Source: CAZBUK01 sp964495085 (GTDB lineage Bacteria; Bacteroidota; Ignavibacteria; T3Sed10-11). Taken from it: DNA of 5,485 bases. A model generated the notes under the pieces. That model did no database searches. It was given only the letters and a program-made list of their open reading frames with translations, and was not told the DNA's origin. Location of the stretch: assembly GCA_964495085.1 (NCBI GenBank), contig CAZBUK010000150.1, positions 1 through 5,485 of the forward strand, read 5' to 3'. The position numbers were made by a program, and so were the translations under genes. This document shows, in pieces, positions 1 through 5,485 of the stretch (within the stretch, counting starts at the first letter, position 1; each line of letters begins with the position of its first letter).

Positions 1-1
1 C

Positions 2-1492
2 GCGATTCAAACCGCCGGCGCCGTCAAATCGAACAAAATCAGGAAAACAGCGACATCCGATTTCATGGAGATCGAGAAGCAGCGCGGCATCTCCGTCGCG
101 ACCTCCGTCATGACGTTCGAGTACGACGGCTATATCGTGAATATTCTCGATACTCCGGGCCATAAGGATTTTGCGGAGGATACGTACCGGACCCTCACCG
201 CGGTCGACAGCGTGATCCTCGTGATCGACTCGGTGAAGGGCGTCGAGGAACAGACCGAAAAACTCATGCAGGTGTGCCGTATGAGAAAAATTCCGGTCAT
301 CGTCTTCATCAACAAGCTCGATCGGGAAGGGAGGCCCCCCTTCGAGCTCATGGACGAGCTCGAGAAGAAGCTCGATATCAGGGTGAGACCGCTGACATGG
401 CCGATCGGCATGGGTACCGCTTTTAAAGGCGTGTACAATTTACGCGAACGGAACGTCTATCTCTTCCGGCCGGGGAAAACGAGCATCGAGGAGGACCGGC
501 TGCTGATAGAAAACATCCACGATCCGCTTCTCGAAGAGAAACTGTGGGGGGCGGCCGGACAGCTTCGTCATGACGTGGAACTGATCGAGGGTGTGTACGA
601 CGAGTTCGAACCGGGCGCGTATCTCGCCGCGGAAGTCGCTCCGGTCTTCTTCGGGAGCGCACTCAATAATTTCGGCGTCCGCGAACTGCTCGAGACATTC
701 GTACGGATCGCTCCTCCACCGGGCAGCCGGGAGACCGATATGCGTACCGTCCTGCCGGATGAGGAGAAGTTCAGCGGATTCGTCTTTAAGATCCATGCGA
801 ATCTCGATCCCCGGCATCGCGACAGAATCGCATTTTTACGGGTCTGCGCCGGCAGGTTCGAACGGGACAAATATTTCCATCATGTCAGGCTCGGGAAAGA
901 CCTTCGCTTCAACACGCCCTACCACTTTATGGCGCAGCGCAAGAGCATCATCGAGGAAGCCTATCCCGGCGACGTCGTGGGACTTTACGACCGGGGCAAT
1001 TTTAAAATCGGCGATACGCTTACTGAAGGGGAGGATTTGATCTTTCGCGGCATCCCGAGCTTCTCCCCGGAGATATTCAAGGAGCTCGTCAACACCGATC
1101 CGATGAAATCGAAACAGCTCGAGAAAGGGATCGCACAGCTCACCGACGAGGGCGTTGCACAGTTGTTCACCCAGCACGAAGGCAGACGCATCGTTGTCGG
1201 CACCGTCGGCGAGCTGCAGTTTGACGTTATCCGGTACCGGCTCGAGCAGGAGTACGGCGCTTCGTGCCGATTCCAGCCGCTCAATTATGCAAAGGCCTGC
1301 TGGATCACCACCTACGAGCCGGCGAAACTGAACGAGTTCATCCGCGCAAAGTCGAGACATATCATGCTCGATAAGGACGGGAATCCCGTATTCCTTGCCG
1401 AATCGATGTGGCTCCTCAACTCGGCTATGGAGAATTTTCCGGACGTGCAATTTCATTATACCTCTGAATTTAAAACCGAGACGGCCGGGTAA
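2..1492 (+). CDS. prfC: Peptide chain release factor 3 (RF3), 5'-truncated by the window edge
   Basis: RF3 is a cytoplasmic translational GTPase that removes RF1 or RF2 from the ribosome after peptide release. The reading frame is open from base 2, before the first ATG at 65. The residues before that ATG (AIQTAGAVKSNKIRKTATSDF) continue the RF3 family sequence, so 65 is an internal methionine and not the start. About 38 N-terminal residues, including the P-loop, lie outside the window when compared with the 529-residue E. coli protein. Numbering the 496 visible residues from base 2, the switch I region is at 29-37 (GISVATSVM), G3 at 50-54 (DTPGH), G4 at 104-107 (NKLD) and G5 near 218-221 (GSAL). 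Domain II follows from about 258 (SGFVFKI, then EEAYPGDVVGL at 318-328), and domain III contains VGTVGELQFDV near 399-409. The QRGIS and TYRTLTAVD signatures separate RF3 from EF-G. No frameshift or missing key residue is visible. The sequence resembles Bacteroidota/Spirochaetota RF3 more than the Escherichia form (from memory). Confidence 0.96.
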   Translation, partial: AIQTAGAVKSNKIRKTATSDFMEIEKQRGISVATSVMTFEYDGYIVNILDTPGHKDFAEDTYRTLTAVDSVILVIDSVKGVEEQTEKLMQVCRMRKIPVIVFINKLDREGRPPFELMDELEKKLDIRVRPLTWPIGMGTAFKGVYNLRERNVYLFRPGKTSIEEDRLLIENIHDPLLEEKLWGAAGQLRHDVELIEGVYDEFEPGAYLAAEVAPVFFGSALNNFGVRELLETFVRIAPPPGSRETDMRTVLPDEEKFSGFVFKIHANLDPRHRDRIAFLRVCAGRFERDKYFHHVRLGKDLRFNTPYHFMAQRKSIIEEAYPGDVVGLYDRGNFKIGDTLTEGEDLIFRGIPSFSPEIFKELVNTDPMKSKQLEKGIAQLTDEGVAQLFTQHEGRRIVVGTVGELQFDVIRYRLEQEYGASCRFQPLNYAKACWITTYEPAKLNEFIRAKSRHIMLDKDGNPVFLAESMWLLNSAMENFPDVQFHYTSEFKTETAG

Positions 1493-1631
1493 GTCATCCC
1501 GCGCGATATCCAATGACTCTTCAATTTATTAGAAATAATCGGAGCTCAGGCTATCTGTATTATCGATGCACGTGTATATGGGTGCGTTTACTTTGATAAC
1601 CGCAAAGGGATAGCGATTCAGAAATAACACA
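1493..1631. other. Intergenic gap between prfC and the MFS gene
   Basis: This 139-bp spacer is poorer in GC than the flanking genes: 40% over 1501-1560 and 43% over 1561-1620 by hand count. It holds no open reading frame of note and no stem followed by a T-run that would make a convincing terminator for prfC. It contains scattered promoter-like hexamers, for example TATTAT at 1558-1563 and TTGATA at 1593-1598. None pairs with a good partner at 16-18 bp spacing. The gap is long enough that the MFS gene probably has its own promoter, but I cannot place it. Confidence 0.5.
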
Positions 1632-2849
1632 ATGGATTATATAAGATTTTTCAGAGATAACATCCGATTGATTTCTTTCGGGATCGTGCTGACCTTCTTC
1701 TCGAGCTTCGGACAGACGTTTCTCATTTCACTCTACGTTCCTTCGCTGCAAGAGGTATTCCGGTTAAGCGGGACGGCTTTCGGCGGTATCTACGCGATCG
1801 CCACGCTCGTGAGCGCCGCCGCGCTGATCTACTTCGGAAGCCTGATCGATCGTATGAATCTGAAAATATTCTCTCTTGCAACGGCCTTGCTCCTGATGGC
1901 ATCATGCGTTCTGATGGCGGCGGCGAACAGTTTTCCCCTTCTTCTCGTCGGTATTTTCGGTCTCCGCCTGGCCGGTCAGGGTCTGTTGAGTCACATCGCG
2001 CTGACGTCGATGTCGCGCTACTACGATGAACACCGGGGGAAAGCCCTGAGCATCTCCGTGCTCGGCTACGCATTCGGCGAAGCCGTTTTCCCGCTTCTCA
2101 TCGGATTGCTGATCGGATCATTCGACTGGCGGCTCGCGATGCTCTTCAGCGCCGGACTGATCGGGACCCTGCTCATTCCTGCAATCCTCGTATTATTAAA
2201 AAATGTACCCGCGGGAATCCCCCGCGAGAATCATACCGATCTTTCTTCGGGAGCGATCCGACGCGCTTTGCTGAAGGATAAATCCTTTTACATCATTACC
2301 CTCAATTCCTTCATGCTCCCCTTCATCATAACCGGTTTGCTTTTTTATCAACTGATTATGGCCGGTGAAAAGGGCTGGTCGGTGGAATGGGTGGCTGTCT
2401 CATTTATAGCTTTCGCAATTTCGCGGACGGTCTTTTCCCTTGCCGCCGGACCGCTCGTGGATAAGTTTTCGGCGCGGAGGGTGTTTCCGTATTACCTGCT
2501 TCCGTTCCTCGCGGGATTGTTCATCCTGCCGCTTTCATCTCATCCGTATATCGCCGTCATTTATTTTGTTTGCGCCGGGATATCGATAGGCCTGAGTGGA
2601 AGCGTAAAATCGGCGCTCCTTGCCGAAGTCTACGGCACCCGGAATCTCGGCGCCGTTCGCAGCGTTTACTCATCCCTGATGGTTTTCAGCACGGCCGTCG
2701 GTCCGGTAGCGCTCGGAGTGCTGCTCGACTTCGGATTGAAGTTCGATCATATTGCGATATTGTGCGGGATCGTATTGTCAGGCGCCGTCGCGATAAGCTT
2801 CCGGCTGAATGCGGGAACCCGTTTCCAGACGCCCGTCGGGGAAGCGTGA
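1632..2849 (+). CDS. Major facilitator superfamily (MFS) transporter, substrate unknown
   Basis: This is a 405-residue inner-membrane secondary transporter of normal MFS length. About 12 hydrophobic helices can be seen, roughly at residues 12-32, 46-68, 79-98, 101-122, 139-163, 167-190, 217-240, 252-273, 285-301, 304-326, 345-366 and 372-390. A polar loop at about 191-215 separates the two six-helix halves. The loop 2-3 motif A is present as GSLIDRMNLK (69-78), with a degenerate repeat in the second half (GPLVDKFSARR, 273-283). A motif-C-like GYAFGEAVFPLLIG (145-158) lies in helix 5, a pattern often linked with antiporters. The C-terminal AEVYGTRNLGAVRS (331-344) recurs in a subgroup of uncharacterised MFS proteins (from memory). 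ATG 1632 is the only common start after the in-frame stop at 1611, but it lacks a good ribosome-binding site: AAGGGA at 1605-1610 is too far upstream. Neighbouring pncB does not establish a substrate. Confidence 0.9.
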   Translation: MDYIRFFRDNIRLISFGIVLTFFSSFGQTFLISLYVPSLQEVFRLSGTAFGGIYAIATLVSAAALIYFGSLIDRMNLKIFSLATALLLMASCVLMAAANSFPLLLVGIFGLRLAGQGLLSHIALTSMSRYYDEHRGKALSISVLGYAFGEAVFPLLIGLLIGSFDWRLAMLFSAGLIGTLLIPAILVLLKNVPAGIPRENHTDLSSGAIRRALLKDKSFYIITLNSFMLPFIITGLLFYQLIMAGEKGWSVEWVAVSFIAFAISRTVFSLAAGPLVDKFSARRVFPYYLLPFLAGLFILPLSSHPYIAVIYFVCAGISIGLSGSVKSALLAEVYGTRNLGAVRSVYSSLMVFSTAVGPVALGVLLDFGLKFDHIAILCGIVLSGAVAISFRLNAGTRFQTPVGEA

Positions 2850-2871
2850 CGTTTTATCCTTGCCGATTTAT

Positions 2872-2880
2872 TGCTATATT
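2872..2880 (+). promoter_or_regulatory. Candidate extended -10 promoter for pncB-rarD
   Basis: The sequence TGCTATATT is an extended -10 element (TG, one base, then a hexamer with five of six matches to TATAAT). It lies in the 69-bp gap after the MFS stop. A poor -35 candidate, TTTTAT at 2852-2857, sits 17 bp upstream; extended -10 promoters tolerate a weak -35. Transcription would begin near 2887, giving a leader of roughly 30 nt, too short for a riboswitch. The assignment rests on consensus match alone, and such matches arise by chance in AT-rich gaps. Confidence 0.35.
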
Positions 2881-2918
2881 CAGACGATCGATGAACGCCA
2901 TACCAATACGGATATCTC

Positions 2919-4331
2919 ATGTCTGTGCTTGAACGCAATACCGGTCTCTATGTAGATTTTTACGAACTCACCATGGCACAGGGGCACTTCCTCAACGGGA
3001 AAAAAGAGACGCGCGTCTGTTTCGACTACTTTTTTCGCGATATGCCGTTTCGGGGCGGCTACGTCGTTTTTGCCGGCCTGCTCGACCTGCTTGAATTCAT
3101 CGAACGCTTCCGTTTCGACAGCGACTCCCGCGCATACCTGCGATCCATAGGCTTTCATGCTTCATTTATAGACTACCTCGCTTCTTTTACGCCGGCGCTC
3201 ACCATTCACGCGCCGATCGAAGGGGAGATCGTTTTCCCGAACGAACCCATCGTCCGGGTCGAGGGGAACATCATTGCCGCCCAGATCGTCGAGACAGTGC
3301 TCCTGAACATACTCAATTTCGAGTCGCTCATCGCCACGAAGGCGTCGCGTATTAAGCATGCGGCCGGGGACAAACCGGTGACCGATTTCGGTCTCCGCCG
3401 CGCGCAGGGACTGGCGGGCATCCACGGCAGCCGGGCGGCTGTGATCGGAGGCGTGGACAGCACCTCGAACGTCTTCAGCGCGAAGTTATTCGGTCTCGAA
3501 CCGATCGGAACCCAGGCGCATTCGTGGATTCAGATTTACGGAGACGAGCTCGAAGCCTTCCGGCAGTTCGCGAAGGCATTCCCCGACAGGTGCACTCTGC
3601 TCGTCGATACGTACGATACGCTCGGGAGCGGCGTTCCGAATGCCGTCACCGTCGCGCGGGAAATGGAGAAGGCGGGACACCGCCTGAAGGCGATCAGACT
3701 GGACAGCGGCGACCTTGCCTATCTCAGCAAACGCTCGCGGCGCATCCTCGACGAGTCGGGACTGCACTACGTGAAGATAGTTGCATCAAACCAATTGGAT
3801 GAGTACATCATCCGGAGTCTCCGCGAGCAGGACGCGCCGATCGATGCATTCGGCGTCGGAACGCGTCTCATCACTGGAGGGGACGACGCGTCGCTCGACG
3901 GCGTCTACAAGGTCTCGATGTGCGACGGGAAACCGCTGATGAAAATATCGGAGAACGTCGAGAAAATGACCCTGCCCGGCATGAAAAAAGTCTGGCGGTT
4001 CATAAACGACGAGGGTAAATTCAACGGTGACGCGGTGATGCTTGAGGATGAAACCGATATCAGGGAGATGTACCATCCCTTTAAACCCGATACCTTCAAG
4101 AAAGTCGATCCCAAACGGAAACAGGCGCTCCTGCACAAGGTCATGGAGAACGGACGGATGCTGATCGAAAAGAAATCCCCATATGAAATCGCCGGCTACG
4201 TCAAAGAGCGACTGAACGGATTATCCGACGAACACAAACGATTCGAGTTCCCGCACATCTATAAGGTAGGCATCAGCAGAAAATTACTCGATCTCCGGTC
4301 CGGGATGGTGAGAGATCTTAAAAAAGACTAG
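2919..4331 (+). CDS. pncB: Nicotinate phosphoribosyltransferase (NAPRTase)
   Basis: This cytoplasmic enzyme joins nicotinate to PRPP, with ATP hydrolysis, to give nicotinate mononucleotide (EC 6.3.4.21), the entry step of the Preiss-Handler route to NAD. The 470-residue product carries the family signatures in order: LYVDFYELTMAQ (10-21), FDYFFRDMPF (35-44), TDFGLRRAQG (155-164) and GTQAHSW (197-203). They continue with LLVDTYDT (227-234), IRLDSGDL (259-266), VASNQLDEY (288-296) and DAFGVGTRLITGGD (309-322). His201 in GTQAHSW matches the histidine that is phosphorylated in characterised NAPRTases. Length and motifs point to the longer TIGR01513-type clade rather than the roughly 400-residue E. 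coli PncB. NAMPT is less likely because the DFGLRR and HSW context is NAPRTase-like. ATG 2919 is the only common start after the in-frame stop at 2892. Its ribosome-binding site is weak (GGA at 2910-2912). The gene appears intact and lies 12 bp before rarD. Confidence 0.95.
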   Translation: MSVLERNTGLYVDFYELTMAQGHFLNGKKETRVCFDYFFRDMPFRGGYVVFAGLLDLLEFIERFRFDSDSRAYLRSIGFHASFIDYLASFTPALTIHAPIEGEIVFPNEPIVRVEGNIIAAQIVETVLLNILNFESLIATKASRIKHAAGDKPVTDFGLRRAQGLAGIHGSRAAVIGGVDSTSNVFSAKLFGLEPIGTQAHSWIQIYGDELEAFRQFAKAFPDRCTLLVDTYDTLGSGVPNAVTVAREMEKAGHRLKAIRLDSGDLAYLSKRSRRILDESGLHYVKIVASNQLDEYIIRSLREQDAPIDAFGVGTRLITGGDDASLDGVYKVSMCDGKPLMKISENVEKMTLPGMKKVWRFINDEGKFNGDAVMLEDETDIREMYHPFKPDTFKKVDPKRKQALLHKVMENGRMLIEKKSPYEIAGYVKERLNGLSDEHKRFEFPHIYKVGISRKLLDLRSGMVRDLKKD

Positions 4332-4343
4332 ATCATCGTCCCG

Positions 4344-5234
4344 ATGCAAAACCGTCCAAACACGCCTCTTCTGACCGGCACGATCTACGCTCTCGGGGCG
4401 TTTACGCTGTGGGGCTTGCTTCCCGTCTATTGGAAATGGCTCGCGGCGGTTCCGGCCGGAGAGATCCTCGCTCACCGCGTATTCTGGTCCGCATGCTTCG
4501 TAACCGGCCTGCTGCTGGCGCTCGGCAGAAGAGATTTTCTCAAGCTGCTGACCGGCGCTCGGACCCGCAGCTCGCTGATTGTGACCGGACTCCTCATCGG
4601 CGTCAACTGGTTTACCTATATCTACGCGGTCAATTCCGGCCAGGTCATCGAGGCGAGCATGGGATACTATATCAATCCGCTCATCAGCATACTGCTCGGC
4701 ATGATCGTGCTGAAAGAGCGGCTGACGCCTCTCCAGACTGCCGCGCTATTTCTTGCGGCGGCCGGGGTGCTCATCGTGACCGTGAATTATGGCCGGATGC
4801 CCTGGATCGCGCTCATCCTGAGCGGCACCTTCGGACTCTACGGTCTGCTCAAGAAGACGGCGAATCTCGATGCGCTCTCCAGTCTCGCGATCGAGACCCT
4901 TCTGCTGGCGCCGTTCGCAGCCGGCTATATTCTCCTGAACTTGTACAACGACACGGGGGCGGCGGGAAGACTGGGGACGCAGACGGATCTCCTCCTGATC
5001 TTCTCGGGGGTCGTGACTGCGCTGCCCCTGTATTGGTTCGCCCAGGGCGCCCGCCGTATTCCGCTCTCCCGGGTGGGTTTTCTTCAGTATATTGCCCCTT
5101 CGCTCATGCTCATGATCGGGGTCTTCTTATTTAAAGAGGCCTTCACTCTGATACATGCGATCAGTTTCGGATGCATCTGGGCAGCGCTGCTGCTGTATTC
5201 GCTCTCGCGGCCGGTATCCTCCCATCGTAAGTAG
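4344..5234 (+). CDS. rarD: RarD-type EamA/DMT superfamily transporter
   Basis: This 296-residue inner-membrane protein belongs to the RarD branch of the drug/metabolite transporter superfamily, whose physiological substrate is generally unknown. E. coli RarD is named for a chloramphenicol-sensitivity phenotype. Ten hydrophobic helices are visible at about residues 12-30, 41-60, 78-96, 101-122, 128-147, 151-170, 178-199, 214-232, 244-262 and 268-288. Branch signatures are LWGLLPVYWKW (22-32), EILAHRVFWS (40-49), NWFTYIYAVNSGQVIEASMG (88-107), YYINPL (108-113), LKERLTPLQ (123-131), PWIAL (153-157), YGLLKK (166-171) and LQYIAPSLM (247-255). The length is typical and no lesion is seen. ATG 4344 is the only common start after the pncB stop, which is itself in the same frame. 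There is no obvious Shine-Dalgarno, so re-initiation after pncB across the 12-bp gap is plausible. Co-transcription with pncB is inferred from spacing and strand. Confidence 0.94.
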   Translation: MQNRPNTPLLTGTIYALGAFTLWGLLPVYWKWLAAVPAGEILAHRVFWSACFVTGLLLALGRRDFLKLLTGARTRSSLIVTGLLIGVNWFTYIYAVNSGQVIEASMGYYINPLISILLGMIVLKERLTPLQTAALFLAAAGVLIVTVNYGRMPWIALILSGTFGLYGLLKKTANLDALSSLAIETLLLAPFAAGYILLNLYNDTGAAGRLGTQTDLLLIFSGVVTALPLYWFAQGARRIPLSRVGFLQYIAPSLMLMIGVFLFKEAFTLIHAISFGCIWAALLLYSLSRPVSSHRK

Positions 5235-5391
5235 TTCTTGCTGAGGCGTTACCGCGTATGAAGGATACATGTCTCCTACCAATACTATCTATCTAAAGAG
5301 AGATGCAACAACATTATCCTATGAGTTGATGAACTGCATAAAATCATATGTTCATTTTCTTCTGTATTGTCATTATAGATTATTATTGTGA

Positions 5392-5405
5392 GGACACATC
5401 TGTCC
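5392..5405. repeat. Short perfect inverted repeat GGACA-CATC-TGTCC
   Basis: Two 5-bp arms (GGACA and TGTCC) flank a 4-base spacer. An A-rich stretch follows rather than a T-run, so on the plus strand it is not a terminator. On the minus strand the hairpin would be preceded, not followed, by the T-rich tract. It could be a small operator or the outer part of a mobile-element end, or may have arisen by chance. Only the base pairing is seen. Confidence 0.4.
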
Positions 5406-5453
5406 AAAATAAAATATAAAGAATTTTGAATGATTCAGATTTACCAAGCCGAA

Positions 5454-5481
5454 ATCGTCGGGGTTGGGGGGTGGAGACGAT
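5454..5481. repeat. Inverted repeat ATCGTC/GACGAT enclosing a G-rich loop
   Basis: Perfect 6-bp arms at 5454-5459 and 5476-5481 enclose a 16-base loop that holds runs of four and six Gs. The abrupt move from AT-rich to G-rich DNA occurs here, at the edge of the window. No T-run follows within the visible sequence. The function is unknown; it could belong to the next gene or to a repeat whose remainder lies outside the window. Confidence 0.35.
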
Positions 5482-5485
5482 GGTG

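Larger units (their letters stand above)
5235..5485. other. AT-rich non-coding tail after rarD
   Basis: Positions 5281-5460 are about 29% GC by hand count (53 of 180), against 57% for 4681-4740 inside rarD. No stem with a trailing T-run is visible just after rarD, so its terminator is not identified. The region contains an imperfect palindrome at 5262-5277 (AGGATACATGTCTCCT, one mismatched pair), short CTAT repeats at 5285-5295, and an 11-base palindrome TGAATGATTCA at 5427-5437. Two further inverted repeats are listed separately. An ATG at 5430 opens a plus-strand frame that runs 18 codons to the window end; its beginning reads MIQIYQAEIVGVGGW. I do not recognise it, it lacks a good ribosome-binding site, and I do not call it a gene. 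Confidence 0.6.

Noticed and set aside
65..67. ATG 65 as the prfC start codon
   Set aside because: The frame is open upstream to base 2 and encodes conserved RF3 sequence. Starting at 65 would also remove the P-loop that every RF3 needs.
440..817. A 125-codon minus-strand frame inside prfC
   Set aside because: It is a shadow of the RF3 gene, with no recognisable domain and no initiation signal that stands out.
1484..1504. CGGG/CCCG pairing over the prfC stop codon as a terminator
   Set aside because: The stem is only 4 bp with an 8-base loop and no T-run follows, so it does not make an intrinsic terminator.
836..1513. A 225-codon open frame on the minus strand opposite prfC
   Set aside because: It lies wholly across the well-conserved RF3 coding frame, and its translation shows no family motifs. 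It reflects codon bias of the sense gene.
2850..2918. An NAD-sensing riboswitch ahead of pncB
   Set aside because: The whole gap is 69 bp and the probable leader about 30 nt, too short for the known NAD-related riboswitch classes. No conserved core was seen.
4409..5134. A 241-codon plus-strand frame overlapping rarD in another frame
   Set aside because: The translation is rich in Arg, Gly, Ala and His with no hydrophobic helices or known motif. The rarD frame carries all the conserved signatures.
5262..5277. Imperfect palindrome after rarD as an intrinsic terminator
   Set aside because: The pairing AGGA-T-ACA/TGT-C-TCCT has a mismatch, almost no loop and no T-run afterwards. It could be an operator but there is no target gene to support that.
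5460..5475. G-quadruplex in the G-rich loop
   Set aside because: There are only two long G-runs (four and six) plus a GG pair, so a stable four-run, three-tetrad motif is not complete within the visible sequence.

Overview
This 5.5-kb window is chromosomal housekeeping DNA with four consecutive plus-strand genes. In order they are the 3' part of prfC (peptide chain release factor RF3, 5' end outside the window), a 12-helix major facilitator (MFS) transporter of unknown substrate, a nicotinate phosphoribosyltransferase (pncB type, TIGR01513-like clade), and rarD, a 10-helix drug/metabolite-superfamily transporter. An AT-rich non-coding stretch closes the window. No RNA genes, CRISPR arrays, transposases or phage genes were seen.

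The organism is a bacterium with moderately GC-rich genes. The RF3 segment after the switch I region (SNKIRKTATSDFMEIEKQRG) and the stretch around DTPGHKDFAEDT look like the RF3 form I remember from Bacteroidota and Spirochaetota rather than the Escherichia form. None of the three visible start codons has a clear Shine-Dalgarno sequence, which fits the same general direction. Phylum assignment remains an inference at low confidence.

Layout: prfC (2-1492, partial); a 139-bp AT-leaning gap; MFS gene (1632-2849); a 69-bp gap with a plausible extended -10 promoter; pncB (2919-4331); a 12-bp gap; rarD (4344-5234); then 251 bp without a convincing gene. Within that tail, 5281-5460 is about 29% GC by hand count, against 57% for a sample block of rarD (4681-4740). 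The tail has short inverted repeats and ends in a G-rich patch.

Functionally, pncB feeds NAD salvage and is probably co-transcribed with rarD. The MFS protein just upstream could in principle import a precursor, but nothing in its sequence shows that. I found no strong sign of a previously undescribed system. The most useful leads are the composition break at the right edge and the weak initiation signals.
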